A DNA stretch of 35,087 nt from Prevotella sp. (GCA_017557185.1 JAFZAP010000050.1:1-35087); one strand, 5' to 3'; shown: positions 20,929-29,673, numbered from the stretch's first letter. Program-made: numbers and translations. The notes: generated by a model from the sequence alone, not told the origin.

Positions 20929-23172
20929 ATGAGATTAAATAACAAAACGATGGACACAATCCAACAAGGACTAGAGAAGAATCACATGGCTGCTCTGAAA
21001 GTCAGCCTGTTTAAAAACCTCTTCTCATTCAACAGCAAGGCTGTAGAGCTCTCAGAGATAGTGAGACTCATCAAGTATGACAATGACGTGAAGAACAAGT
21101 CGGAGGCTTATGTGTCAATGATGAGAGCCGTAGGCAAGAAGGAGGCTGACGATCAAGTGAAGCAAAAACAGTTGCCGGCCTGCTCAATTGGCGTATTATT
21201 CAACGGTGTAGGCCGACAGGTGCAACACATCCTCAGTTTCACTAGTTTGGGTTTTGTCGACTTGGACCAGATCGAAGACGTGGGTAAGGCCTTGAAACTG
21301 ATAAAGGCTGACCCGCACACGCTGATGGCTTACGTTACAGTCGGAAAGAAAGGATTACGGGTCATTTACTCATACGTACGCGAGCAGTCTGACGCCCATG
21401 TTGACTCTACTTCCTGGCGGGCGGCATTCTTAAAAGGAAACAACCACTATGCCGCTCTGACAGGACAACCTTATGACAACCAGTGCGCGGACTACGGTCA
21501 TCTTTGCGGGTTGGCACATGATGAAGATGTCTATGTGAACTATAGTGCAGAGCCATTTGTCATCACTGATGATGAAATCCTGCAGGCCAACTTTGCTTCT
21601 GGTAGTGAGAAGGGAAAGCCTCGCAAGGAGCATGACCCTGGTTCATTTGAGGTGAGCGTTGAAGGGGCATGGCCCAAGGTGCAGGGGATTCTGACAAAAC
21701 GCAACCTTGCCTTCCAACCAGGCCATCACCATGATTATGTCATGCATGCCAGTTTTCTCTTCAATCGCTTTGGTGTAGACCTTGAGGAACTCTTGGAATG
21801 GGCTTCTCAAGAGTGGAACGCCTATAACGACAAGCAGCGTGAGGCGACCATTCGTAGCTGCTACAAGAAAGAAGATGAACATGGTACTTGGAAGCTGAAC
21901 CAGTCAGGCCGGAAGAAGGAGAACTCGATGATTACCCTTCCCGAGATTGCCGAATGGTTAAAACAGAGATACGAATTGAAGTATGACGAGGTGACAGACT
22001 TGACGTACTGTCGATTGAAAGATTCTCATGAATGGAATACTGCGGACACCCGAACGATATGTACCATCCGGCGACTAATGGCTGAAGACACTGGCAAACG
22101 CGTATTGAAGACAGACGTTCAGGATGTCATGTGGAGTGACATCGCGGTGTCGGTACATCCCGTCAGAGCCTATCTTGAAGTACTTCCAAAGTGGGATGGC
22201 ATTGACCGTGTGGCACAGCTGGCTTCGTATATTGAAGTTGAACCTGCCCAGGCAGGGCAGAGTGATGAAGAGGCTCGTGATTTGCTCGAATGGGCGATGC
22301 ACAAATGGTTGGTAGGAAACGTGGGCATGTGGGAGCGCGACGATGTGGTCAACCACGAAATGCTGATCTTTGTAGGACCTCAGGGAATATACAAGACCAC
22401 GTTCTTCCGTTACCTGTTGCCACCTACACTCAGACGTTTCTATTGGGAGAATAACCACAATAAATTCTCTTCTAAAGACGACCAGATTGCATTGGGCGAG
22501 AATTGCCTAGTGGAGGTTGAGGAATTTAACATCACCACTTATAAGGAAATAGGTGTTCTAAAATCATCGCTGACGTCTAATAATATTAAGGAACGCAGAC
22601 CTTATGCGCGGCAGCGGGAAGAGAAGCACAGGTTGGCAGGTTTCTGTGGAACGTGCAACGAACAGTTCTTCCTTGCAGACGAAACGGGCAATCGCCGATT
22701 CCTCTGCTTCCTCGTTAAATGGATTAAAAACCCGAGGGAATGGGATATGGACTACGATCAACTATATGCCCAGCTTCGTTATGAGTTTCGATCTGGCGTA
22801 GAATATTGGTTCAACTATGAAGATGAACAGCGCATGGCACTTCAAAATGAGGAATTCCGTCTGTTGAGTGACGAGGAGATGCTGATACGTACTTATCTGC
22901 GCAAACCAAATTCCAATGAATCAGGAGAATTGATGAATGCTGCCAATATAATCCTTTACATCAATGGAGGTCGGTTGGGCAACGGGCTTTCCAGCAAGAA
23001 AGTCGGCTCAATCATGAGGAAACTTAAATACAAACCACAGCACACTTCTAAAGGTAATTTCTATAGGGTAGTTAAAATCTCTCATGATCAAGTTCAAATC
23101 GAAATAGCTAAAGACATGGTAAATGATGGAAATGATATTCCACAAACAGGAGAAGGCGATTTGCCATTCTGA
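20929..23172 (+). CDS. VirE/VapE-family protein with BT4734-like primase-type N-domain
   Basis: A 747-aa protein; ATG at 20929, with an alternative at 20950 (MDTIQQG). The N-domain (about 30-210) shows FTSLGFVDLDQIED with Asp111 and Asp113, then TLMAYVTVGKKGLRVIYSYV and PYDNQCADYGHLCGLAHDEDV, the BT4734-like/AEP-primase-like pattern. A PriCT-like helical part follows (about 245-320). The C-part (about 340-680) is the VirE/D5-like P-loop ATPase, with Walker A GPQGIYKT (483-490), NCLVEVEEFN as the Walker B-like acidic pair, and ETGNRRFLCF as a sensor-type Arg motif. Such proteins are primase-helicases of phage or mobile-element origin. In Bacteroidales they often stand alone near HU-like genes, as here. 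Function in the chromosome is unknown. Confidence 0.85.
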   Translation: MRLNNKTMDTIQQGLEKNHMAALKVSLFKNLFSFNSKAVELSEIVRLIKYDNDVKNKSEAYVSMMRAVGKKEADDQVKQKQLPACSIGVLFNGVGRQVQHILSFTSLGFVDLDQIEDVGKALKLIKADPHTLMAYVTVGKKGLRVIYSYVREQSDAHVDSTSWRAAFLKGNNHYAALTGQPYDNQCADYGHLCGLAHDEDVYVNYSAEPFVITDDEILQANFASGSEKGKPRKEHDPGSFEVSVEGAWPKVQGILTKRNLAFQPGHHHDYVMHASFLFNRFGVDLEELLEWASQEWNAYNDKQREATIRSCYKKEDEHGTWKLNQSGRKKENSMITLPEIAEWLKQRYELKYDEVTDLTYCRLKDSHEWNTADTRTICTIRRLMAEDTGKRVLKTDVQDVMWSDIAVSVHPVRAYLEVLPKWDGIDRVAQLASYIEVEPAQAGQSDEEARDLLEWAMHKWLVGNVGMWERDDVVNHEMLIFVGPQGIYKTTFFRYLLPPTLRRFYWENNHNKFSSKDDQIALGENCLVEVEEFNITTYKEIGVLKSSLTSNNIKERRPYARQREEKHRLAGFCGTCNEQFFLADETGNRRFLCFLVKWIKNPREWDMDYDQLYAQLRYEFRSGVEYWFNYEDEQRMALQNEEFRLLSDEEMLIRTYLRKPNSNESGELMNAANIILYINGGRLGNGLSSKKVGSIMRKLKYKPQHTSKGNFYRVVKISHDQVQIEIAKDMVNDGNDIPQTGEGDLPF

Positions 23173-23332
23173 TTCTTCACTATGTGAAAGATATGAAAGA
23201 TACTATTATAATTTTTGCTATAGAAAACAAATTTAACTTTTGTGTAAATGTATTCTTATAAGGTAAAGTTGGTAATATATCATTCACATAGTTCACGGAG
23301 TAGCCATATCTCTGTTCTTTATAAGAACGTAT

Positions 23333-23363
23333 AAAAAAACGCGCCCTCATTGCTGGGGGCACG
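23333..23363 (-). terminator. terminator of the HU-like gene
   Basis: On the reverse strand CGTGCCC and GGGCGCG (23340-23346 with 23357-23363) form a 7-bp stem with one G-U pair, followed by seven T. An additional inverted repeat GTTCTT-TAT-AAGAAC lies at 23313-23327. Confidence 0.8.
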
Positions 23364-23382
23364 TTCATTGAGAGTTTCAACC

Positions 23383-23838
23383 TTACGGGTTGGATTGCTG
23401 CTCGCCGTCCTTGTCGACTGCATTCACGGGAGTCTCCTCCACCTGCAGATCATCGAGGAACACACGTCTGCGCTGACCACCGCTGGCACTGGACCAATGG
23501 GTCTCGGGCTGGAAGTTCACACGGGAACCCACCACATGCTTCGAGGCTGAGAAGTCCTTCGCAGTGTCGGCAGGCTTGGTGGCCAGACCAATCTTGAACG
23601 AACCAAAGCCGTCGAGCTTCACACGGTAGGACTCCTGAAGCCAGAGCTTCATGACGTTCACCAGCTCGTCGAGCACGGCGATGACATCCGACTTCTTCAC
23701 CGACACATTGTCCTGAATCATCTGGGCAAGGTCCTTGGTGCACTTCGGAGTCTTCGGGTAGATGGCACGGGCGTACCACTTGCCACGAGTCGTCGACTCA
23801 GCGCGGTTGTCTTGATAAAGACGATACTTGATTGCCAT
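23383..23838 (-). CDS. HU-like DNA-binding protein (HU-HIG type)
   Basis: A 151-aa protein. It starts MAIKYRLYQDNRAESTTRGKWYARAIYPK, the extended first strand typical of the Bacteroidetes HU-HIG family. It continues LAQMIQDNVSVKKSDVIAVLDELVNVMKLWLQESYRVKLDGFGSFKIGLATKP, in which VKLDGFGSFKIG is the conserved dimer-arm start of HU/IHF. The tail after residue 105 (VNFQPETHWSSASGGQRRRVFLDDLQVEE) is family-specific and ends in an acidic, probably disordered stretch. It should bind DNA as a dimer with bending. It faces the VirE-like gene convergently, a frequent pairing in this order, and its long leader contains palindromic repeats. Confidence 0.88.
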   Translation of the reverse strand: MAIKYRLYQDNRAESTTRGKWYARAIYPKTPKCTKDLAQMIQDNVSVKKSDVIAVLDELVNVMKLWLQESYRVKLDGFGSFKIGLATKPADTAKDFSASKHVVGSRVNFQPETHWSSASGGQRRRVFLDDLQVEETPVNAVDKDGEQQSNP

Positions 23839-23847
23839 AGTCTGTTA

Positions 23848-24021
23848 TGCCCCCCTTAATCCCCCCGAAAAGGGGGACAGCCGAAACAGGGCTTGGGCTG
23901 TGGTTAATAAAGTTTTAGCCCCTTCTCTTTGGGAAGCCATGTCCTGGGGCGAGGATCATGACTTGCATATCTTGTGGCCTTTCTCTTCTCCCTTCCCTTT
24001 TGGGAGGGGATGGGGGTAGGC
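23848..24021. repeat. cluster of three palindromic intergenic repeats
   Basis: Three GC-rich imperfect palindromes: CCCCCC-GAAAA-GGGGG near 23862-23877, CCCCTTCTCTTTGGGAAG near 23919-23936 with CCTGGGGCGAGG, and CTTCTCCCTTCCCTTTTGGG near 23986-24005 with GATGGGGGTAGG. The last two match the type at 443-476. They lie within the predicted leader of the HU-like gene. Confidence 0.55.
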
Positions 24022-24040
24022 TTCTTCATATTTGCTATTG

Positions 24041-24072
24041 CAAAGTTACAAAATAATTCTCAGATATGCAAA
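24041..24072 (-). promoter_or_regulatory. promoter of the HU-like gene
   Basis: On the reverse strand, TTTG (24069-24072) and TAACTTTG (24041-24048) are 20 bp apart. The resulting leader is about 195 nt and carries the repeats at 23848-24021. Confidence 0.68.
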
Positions 24073-24111
24073 TATTTACGCAATTATTTTAAAGTATTTC
24101 TTTAATATTTT

Positions 24112-24287
24112 CAGAGCACTGATTTCGTCCTTACGGAGCACTGCTCCCGACCAAAGAGAGCACTGCTCTCGTCCATACAGAGCACGTTTCTATATCCTAC
24201 GGAGTACTGCTCCCGAGAGTACAGAGCATTGCTCCACAACCTACAGAGCATTGCTCCACAACCTACAGAGCACTGCTCCCGAGGGTA
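24112..24287. repeat. array of eight 22-bp palindromic units (GC type)
   Basis: Eight consecutive units of exactly 22 bp with consensus close to CAGAGCACTGCTCCCGACCT. Each has a GGAGCA-N-TGCTCC-like palindrome at unit positions 2-14. Units 6 and 7 are identical; the others vary mostly outside the core. The preceding 22 bp (24090-24111) hold an AT-rich TAAAG-TATTT-CTTTA palindrome centred on the same unit position. The array lies between the divergent promoters of the HU-like gene and the phosphohexomutase gene. It contains no ORF. The same family recurs at 34881-35087. Confidence 0.9.
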
Positions 24288-24325
24288 TGTAGAGATAAAT
24301 TTATATGCTATTTATGTCCTAAAAA

Positions 24326-24357
24326 TTTGGTTGTTTCAGATTTCTTTTGTATCTTTG
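24326..24357 (+). promoter_or_regulatory. promoter of the phosphohexomutase gene
   Basis: TTTG (24326-24329) and TATCTTTG (24350-24357) are 20 bp apart. The ATG is 48 nt downstream of the box. Confidence 0.78.
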
Positions 24358-24404
24358 CAATGTCGTATTAAGTAAGCATCTATTAACATTTTAACGTATA
24401 TCCT

Positions 24405-26150
24405 ATGGACAACAATGCACAACTGATCGCCCAATGTGAGGCGAGAGCGAAGCAGTGGCTGACGCCTGCTTTCGACGAAGAGACACGCAAGGCCGTGCAG
24501 GCCATGCTCGACAATGAGGACAAGACGGAACTCATCGACGCTTTCTATCGCGACCTGGAATTCGGCACTGGCGGCTTGCGAGGCATTATGGGAGCGGGCA
24601 CGAACCGCATGAACATCTACATCGTGGGCATGGCCACACAGGGCTTTGCCAATTACATCCTGAAGGCATTCCCAGGCAAGCAGAACGCTGTGGTGGTGGG
24701 ACACGACTGCCGCAACAACGGACGCCTGTTTGCTGAGACCGTAGCCAACATCTTCTCGGCCAATGGCATCAAGGTGTATCTCTTCGAGAGCCTGCGTCCG
24801 ACGCCAGAGATCTCGTATGCCATCCGTCATCTGGGCTGCCAGGCAGGTGTGAACGTGACGGCCAGCCACAACCCCAAGGAATATAATGGCTACAAGGCCT
24901 ACTGGGACGACGGCGCTCAGGTGCTGGCACCCCACGATAAGGGCATCATCGACGAGGTGAACAAGGTGACTATCGACGATGTGAAGTTTGAGGGCAACAA
25001 GGACCTCATTCAGATCATCGGCGGCGAGATGGACTGGGACTACCTGCAGGCCGTGAAGGAGGCAATGGTTGATCAGGACGTCATCCTGCGCCAGAAGGAC
25101 TTGAACATCGTCTATTCACCGTTGCACGGCTGCGGACGCGTGATCATCCCCGAGGCCCTGCGCTCATGGGGCTTCCAGAACATTCACGTGGTGCCCGAGC
25201 AGATGGTCATCGACGGCAACTTCCCAACGGTGGTGAGTCCGAATCCAGAGAACGCAGAAGCTATGACGATGGGTATGAATCTCGGTACGAAGCTGAATGC
25301 CGACCTCGTCATCGCCAGCGACCCCGATGCCGACCGTCTGGCCATCGTCTGCCGCAACCCGAAGGGTGAGTGGGAGATTCTGAATGGTAACCAGACCTGC
25401 ATGATGTTCTCGTGGTACATCATCGCCAACAAGAAGAAGCTCGGACAGCTGAAGGGCAACGAGTTTATCGTGAAGACCATCGTCACCACCGAGCTCATCG
25501 CCGAGATCGCCAAGAAGAACGGTGTGGAGTATCGCGACTGCTATACTGGCTTTAAGTGGATTGCCAACGAGATTCGCGAGTCGGAAGGCGTGAAGAAGTA
25601 CATCGGCGGCGGCGAGGAGTCGTTCGGATTCCTGCCGTTTGACAAGGTGCGCGACAAGGACTCCCCAGCATCAATCTGTCTGATCTGTGAGATTGCAGCA
25701 TGGGCTAAGGACAACGGCAAGACGCTCTACGACCTGCTCATGGACATCTACATGGAGTACGGCTTCTCGTTTGAGAACACCATCAACGTGGTGCGTCCCG
25801 GCAAGTCGGGTGCCGATGAAATCAAGCAGATGATGGAGAACTTCCGCCACAACCCGCCAACGGAGATCGGCGGATCGGAAATTGCCTTCACACGCGACTG
25901 GTCGGTGCTTGAGCAGACCAATGCCGACGGCTCGAAGACGAAGCTCGTACAGCCCGACACCAGCAACGTGCTGCAGTGGTTCTGCACCGATGGAACGAAG
26001 GTCAGCGTGCGTCCTTCGGGCACCGAGCCGAAGATTAAGTTCTACCTCGAGGTGAAAGACCCGACCATGAGTACCGCCGACGCCTATGACCGCTGTCTGG
26101 CTGGTGCCAAGGAGAAGGTCGAAGCCATCAAGAAGAGCCTGAAGCTCTAA
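24405..26150 (+). CDS. phosphoglucomutase/phosphomannomutase
   Basis: A 581-aa alpha-D-phosphohexomutase of the long type. The N-terminal GTGGLRGIMGAG motif binds substrate phosphate. The catalytic serine loop is TASHNPKEYNGYK, with Ser154 as the phosphoserine. The Mg2+ loop is DPDADR (306-311). The sugar-specificity loop is GGGEESFGF, and the phosphate-binding C-terminal loop is RPSGTEPKIKFYLEV. It interconverts hexose 1- and 6-phosphates (glucose, possibly mannose) in the cytosol, feeding glycogen and cell-surface polysaccharide synthesis. It has its own promoter and a bidirectional terminator after it. Which sugar it prefers cannot be read from the sequence. Confidence 0.94.
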   Translation: MDNNAQLIAQCEARAKQWLTPAFDEETRKAVQAMLDNEDKTELIDAFYRDLEFGTGGLRGIMGAGTNRMNIYIVGMATQGFANYILKAFPGKQNAVVVGHDCRNNGRLFAETVANIFSANGIKVYLFESLRPTPEISYAIRHLGCQAGVNVTASHNPKEYNGYKAYWDDGAQVLAPHDKGIIDEVNKVTIDDVKFEGNKDLIQIIGGEMDWDYLQAVKEAMVDQDVILRQKDLNIVYSPLHGCGRVIIPEALRSWGFQNIHVVPEQMVIDGNFPTVVSPNPENAEAMTMGMNLGTKLNADLVIASDPDADRLAIVCRNPKGEWEILNGNQTCMMFSWYIIANKKKLGQLKGNEFIVKTIVTTELIAEIAKKNGVEYRDCYTGFKWIANEIRESEGVKKYIGGGEESFGFLPFDKVRDKDSPASICLICEIAAWAKDNGKTLYDLLMDIYMEYGFSFENTINVVRPGKSGADEIKQMMENFRHNPPTEIGGSEIAFTRDWSVLEQTNADGSKTKLVQPDTSNVLQWFCTDGTKVSVRPSGTEPKIKFYLEVKDPTMSTADAYDRCLAGAKEKVEAIKKSLKL

Positions 26151-26166
26151 AACGAAGTAATAATAG

Positions 26167-26201
26167 CAAAGGCGTCTGGACCAGAAGTTCAGACGCCTTT
26201 G
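26167..26201. terminator. bidirectional terminator between the mutase gene and rho
   Basis: CAAAGGCGTCTG (26167-26178) pairs perfectly over 12 bp with CAGACGCCTTTG (26190-26201) around an 11-nt loop. It serves the convergent genes on both sides. Confidence 0.85.
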
Positions 26202-26226
26202 TTGATTATATGCCTTTCTTATTTTC

Positions 26227-28332
26227 TTATGAATTCATCGACAGCAGGAACTCCTCGTTGTTGATGGTGTTCTCCATGCGCTCGTGGATGGTGTTCATAG
26301 CCTCGATGGGGGTCATGTCGGCAATGTACTTGCGGAGAATCCACATGCGGTCGAGCGTGGTCTTGTCCTGCAGCAGGTCGTCGCGACGTGTGCTCGAAGC
26401 CACCAGGTTCACCGACGGGAAGATGCGCTTGTTGGAGAGTGAGCGCTCGAGCTGCAGCTCCATGTTACCCGTACCCTTGAACTCCTCGAAGATCACTTCA
26501 TCCATCTTCGAACCCGTGTCGATAAGGGCTGTGGCGATGATGGTAAGCGAACCGCCGCCTTCGATGTTGCGGGCAGCACCGAAGAAGCGCTTGGGCTTCT
26601 GCAGGGCATTGGCGTCGACACCACCCGTGAGCACCTTACCGCTGGCAGGTGCAACGGTGTTATAGGCGCGAGCCAGACGAGTGATGCTGTCGAGGAAGAT
26701 CACAACGTCGTGACCGCACTCCACCATGCGCTTGGCTTTCTCGAGTACGATGCCTGCAATCTTCACGTGGCGCTCGGCAGGCTCGTCGAATGTCGAGGCA
26801 ATAACCTCTGCATTCACGGTGCGAGCCATATCGGTGACCTCCTCAGGGCGCTCGTCGATGAGCAGCATCATCAGATAGGCTTCAGGATGATTGGCGGCAA
26901 TGGCGTTGGCAATATCCTTCATCAGAATGGTCTTACCCGTCTTGGGCTGGGCAACGATGAGTGCACGCTGTCCCTTGCCGATGGGTGCGAACAGGTCGAC
27001 GATGCGGGTAGAGAGGTTGGTGGTCTTCGGATCGCCACAGAGTGTGTACTTCTCATCGGGGAAGAGGGGTGTCAGATGCTCGAAAGGCATACGGTCCCTG
27101 ATGGCTGAAGGCTCGCGGCCGTTGATTTTCTGGATGCCCGTCAGGGGGAAGTACTTCTCTCCGTCGTGGGGCGGGCGCACCGTGCTCTCCAGTACATCAC
27201 CCGTCTTCAGACCGTAGCGCTTGATTTGGTTGGCAGCTACATAGACGTCGTCGGGCGAGGAGAGATAGTTGTAGTCGCTGGAACGCAGGAAGCCATAGCC
27301 GTCGGGCATGATCTCGAGAACGCCGTTCGCATTGATCAGGTCGTCGAAATTGTATTCTGCCTCTTCTTCCATCATGTCGTCGGCCACCATCGGCTCTGCA
27401 GGCTCCATGCTGCCCATCGGCATATTTCCTTGACGGGCAGTATAGGCTGGAGTCAGAGGGTTGTCGAACATGTCGAAGGCAGGAACGGCTCCATGATCCT
27501 CGATGGGCAGATCAACAACGGTGATAAAATCGGTGCCGTCGGCAGGATCGTCGGGCCATACGCCGTCAATCATGGGCTGCTGGCCGCCGTCGTTGTAGCC
27601 TTTCACGTTGCTCTGCTCGTTGTGGGCATTCACCTTCTCTTGCAGCTGAGCCAGCAGGTCGCTGTTGGGAGCTGGCGCTTCTGAGGCGTCGCGGGTGCCG
27701 AAGAGGGCTTCAGGAACAAATCCTTCCTCGTTGTCGCCGGCATTCTCAGGAACAACGTCCTCAGCCTGCTGTGTAGCTTTCAACGCTTCGATGGCAGCAA
27801 TGAGCTCGCGCTCACGCTTCGACTTGCGGCCGCGATGATTGGAAACTTGTTCCAGTTCGGCTTCCAGTTCCTCCAGTGTGGGTTGCGGCTTCGCATCAGC
27901 TTTGCCGGCCGAAGCCTTCCTGCTCTTCTTGCCCTCAACAGCGGCTGTCTTTTCAAACAGGGCAGGCTCCTCTGCCGTCTCGGCTTCCATAATAACCGGC
28001 TGCTGCTGATTCTCCTGCATGGGAGCATCGTCGTCCTTCGCCTTGAAGAGGGGCATCGGGTCGGGTACAGCGGTTTTATTTTTCTTCGTGTCGAAATTCT
28101 CTCCTTCTTTTCCGTTGACGGAATATACGTGATCGGTGTCCTTTTTGATAATACGCGTGCGTTTTCTCTTCTGCCCGAGCGGATTCTTCGCTGCCTCGGC
28201 AGTAGCCTGTTTTTCAAGGATATCATAGACCAATGTCTCCTTGTCGGAGATAGTGGCGTCGGCACCTATTTCATTGGCAATATCAACAAGTTCACGGATG
28301 TCTTTTGCTAACAAGTCGTCTTTGTAGTACAT
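26227..28332 (-). CDS. rho: transcription termination factor Rho with large disordered insert
   Basis: A 701-aa protein from ATG 28332; a TTG 6 nt upstream is in frame but less likely. Typical Rho is about 420 aa. Residues 1-45 are the Rho_N helical domain ([22 protein letters not shown]). Residues about 52-330 form a low-complexity insert rich in Lys, Glu, Ala, Asn, Gln and Pro, shifting from basic ([11 protein letters not shown]) to acidic ([12 protein letters not shown]). The RNA-binding cold-shock-like domain follows ([36 protein letters not shown]-type). The hexameric ATPase shows AQPKTGKT as Walker A and [27 protein letters not shown] and [14 protein letters not shown] (Q/R-loop region). 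It unwinds RNA from RNA polymerase at Rho sites. It has its own promoter and a roughly 100-nt leader. Confidence 0.96.
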   Translation of the reverse strand: MYYKDDLLAKDIRELVDIANEIGADATISDKETLVYDILEKQATAEAAKNPLGQKRKRTRIIKKDTDHVYSVNGKEGENFDTKKNKTAVPDPMPLFKAKDDDAPMQENQQQPVIMEAETAEEPALFEKTAAVEGKKSRKASAGKADAKPQPTLEELEAELEQVSNHRGRKSKRERELIAAIEALKATQQAEDVVPENAGDNEEGFVPEALFGTRDASEAPAPNSDLLAQLQEKVNAHNEQSNVKGYNDGGQQPMIDGVWPDDPADGTDFITVVDLPIEDHGAVPAFDMFDNPLTPAYTARQGNMPMGSMEPAEPMVADDMMEEEAEYNFDDLINANGVLEIMPDGYGFLRSSDYNYLSSPDDVYVAANQIKRYGLKTGDVLESTVRPPHDGEKYFPLTGIQKINGREPSAIRDRMPFEHLTPLFPDEKYTLCGDPKTTNLSTRIVDLFAPIGKGQRALIVAQPKTGKTILMKDIANAIAANHPEAYLMMLLIDERPEEVTDMARTVNAEVIASTFDEPAERHVKIAGIVLEKAKRMVECGHDVVIFLDSITRLARAYNTVAPASGKVLTGGVDANALQKPKRFFGAARNIEGGGSLTIIATALIDTGSKMDEVIFEEFKGTGNMELQLERSLSNKRIFPSVNLVASSTRRDDLLQDKTTLDRMWILRKYIADMTPIEAMNTIHERMENTINNEEFLLSMNS

Positions 28333-28433
28333 AATCAAATGTATTATGGTTTGTGATTATTATTGTGATGATGGTTGGTGGAGATAATGAAGGTGCTACA
28401 AGAACTGTAACACGGTCTTCTTAAAAACCGCTG

Positions 28434-28441
28434 CAAAATTA
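28434..28441 (-). promoter_or_regulatory. rho promoter -7 box
   Basis: The reverse strand reads TAATTTTG within a 19-mer (28433-28451) identical to that in the ppdK promoter. The leader of about 100 nt could allow autoregulation, which is inference. The gap 28452-28514 shows nothing else. Confidence 0.68.
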
Positions 28442-28514
28442 CTACTTTTTGCGGAGAATAACGAATTTCACGGAAAGAATTACATGGCGATTAACAAATA
28501 TTAATAATCGTCTG

Positions 28515-29219
28515 TTATAATTCGATAAGTTTGTTCTCACGTTCGAGGGCGTGCCAGAGGGAATAGCGCAATTCAGGATTGAGTTGTTCCAGTTGGTTGT
28601 AAATGTTGCGCATGCTCGTGCGGTGGGTATCGGTGTCGTAGGGACAGCGTTTTTTCTGTGGCTGATAATGATGTGCTTCGGCATACGAAAGAATGTCGGC
28701 TTCGTGGCAGAGGCATAGCGGACGGATGATGCTGACGGGCATCTTCTTCATGCGTAATAATACGGGCATCGAGCCAAAGCGGCCTTGAAACGTGAGGTTC
28801 ATCAAGGCGGTGTGAAGGATGTCGTCCTGATGGTGGCCGAGAGCAATCTTCGAGCAGCCCAGTTCTTGTGCGAGGTTGAAGATCTGCTTGCGTCGGTTCC
28901 ACGAGCAAAGAAAGCAGGGTGGCTTCTCAGGGCTCTCGTCGAAGCGGGTGGTGAGAATGTGCAGAGGAACGTCAAGCTGTCGACAGAAGTCTTCGAGATA
29001 GGTGGTGTCGGTCTCGTAGGCGACATTCTCCATCCTTATATGAACGGCGCTGAGCTGGAAGCGTGGCGGATAGATTTGTCGCCGTTGCGCCAACAGTTCC
29101 AGTAGGCACAGCGAATCCTTTCCTCCCGACAGCGCCACAAGCACATGGTCACCATCGTCGATCAGGCGATATTCGCGCAGGGCACGAGTGAGAAGGCGGA
29201 GAAGGCGCTGTTCAATCAA
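28515..29219 (-). CDS. ttcA: TtcA-like tRNA 2-thiolation protein (PP-loop ATPase)
   Basis: A 234-aa protein. The PP-loop SGGKDS (31-36) activates the tRNA base by adenylation. A CxxC pair (CFLC, Cys102 and Cys105) followed by SWNRRK, and Cys192 in KKRCPYD, match the three [4Fe-4S] ligands of TtcA. GHHQDDILHTALMN is the second conserved block. The expected reaction is ATP-dependent thiolation of cytidine 32 in tRNA. It is somewhat shorter than E. coli TtcA (about 311 aa), lacking mainly C-terminal length, so a related thiolase of the TtcA/TtuA group is an alternative. No promoter was identified upstream; it may be transcribed with the DUF486 gene. Confidence 0.85.
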   Translation of the reverse strand: MIEQRLLRLLTRALREYRLIDDGDHVLVALSGGKDSLCLLELLAQRRQIYPPRFQLSAVHIRMENVAYETDTTYLEDFCRQLDVPLHILTTRFDESPEKPPCFLCSWNRRKQIFNLAQELGCSKIALGHHQDDILHTALMNLTFQGRFGSMPVLLRMKKMPVSIIRPLCLCHEADILSYAEAHHYQPQKKRCPYDTDTHRTSMRNIYNQLEQLNPELRYSLWHALERENKLIEL

Positions 29220-29227
29220 ACTGATAA

Positions 29228-29259
29228 ATGGTAAATCGTAAATCTGTAAATCGTAAATT
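29228..29259. repeat. GTAAATC microrepeat
   Basis: Four copies of GTAAATC/GTAAATT in about 30 nt fill the gap between the DUF486 and ttcA-like genes. Confidence 0.5.
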
Positions 29260-29263
29260 CAGT

Positions 29264-29632
29264 TTACTTCATAAACACCAGATAGACGGCGCAGATGATG
29301 AGAAAGAATGCTAGGATGTGGTTCCAATGCAGATGGTCGCCCTGAAACATGATGTTGGCGATGATGGCAAAGACGGCCAGCGAGATACACTCCTGCACGA
29401 CCTTCAGCTGAACCAGCGTGAAGGGACCGCCGTTGCCGATGAAGCCGAGCCTGTTGGCCGGCACCTGACAACAATACTCGAGGAAGGCTATACCCCACGA
29501 GAACACGATGACTCCGAGCAAGGGCCAGTTGTTGCTGACGCCCGATTGCTGTAAACGAAGATGCCCATACCAAGCAAGCGTCATGAAGACGTTGCTTAGT
29601 ATGAGCAAAATGATGGTATAAAGTCCGTTCAT
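29264..29632 (-). CDS. DMT-superfamily small membrane protein (DUF486)
   Basis: A 122-aa protein with four predicted membrane helices, roughly residues 3-20, 36-53, 73-96 and 101-120. The phrases NVFMTLAWYGHL, WGIAFLEYCCQVPANRLGF, GPFTLVQLKVVQECISL and HWNHILAFFLIICAVYLVF are typical of DUF486, a compact relative of drug/metabolite transporters of EmrE size. The substrate is unknown and it may function as a dimer. It lies 41 nt after nfnAB and 45 nt before the ttcA-like gene on the same strand. Confidence 0.88.
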   Translation of the reverse strand: MNGLYTIILLILSNVFMTLAWYGHLRLQQSGVSNNWPLLGVIVFSWGIAFLEYCCQVPANRLGFIGNGGPFTLVQLKVVQECISLAVFAIIANIMFQGDHLHWNHILAFFLIICAVYLVFMK

Positions 29633-29673
29633 TTCTTGTTTTGTTTGTTGCGATATTATCGCAACTTACTGAA

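Noticed and set aside
24112-24287. CRISPR array
   Set aside because: Units are contiguous 22-bp palindromes with no spacers of constant length, and no cas genes are present.
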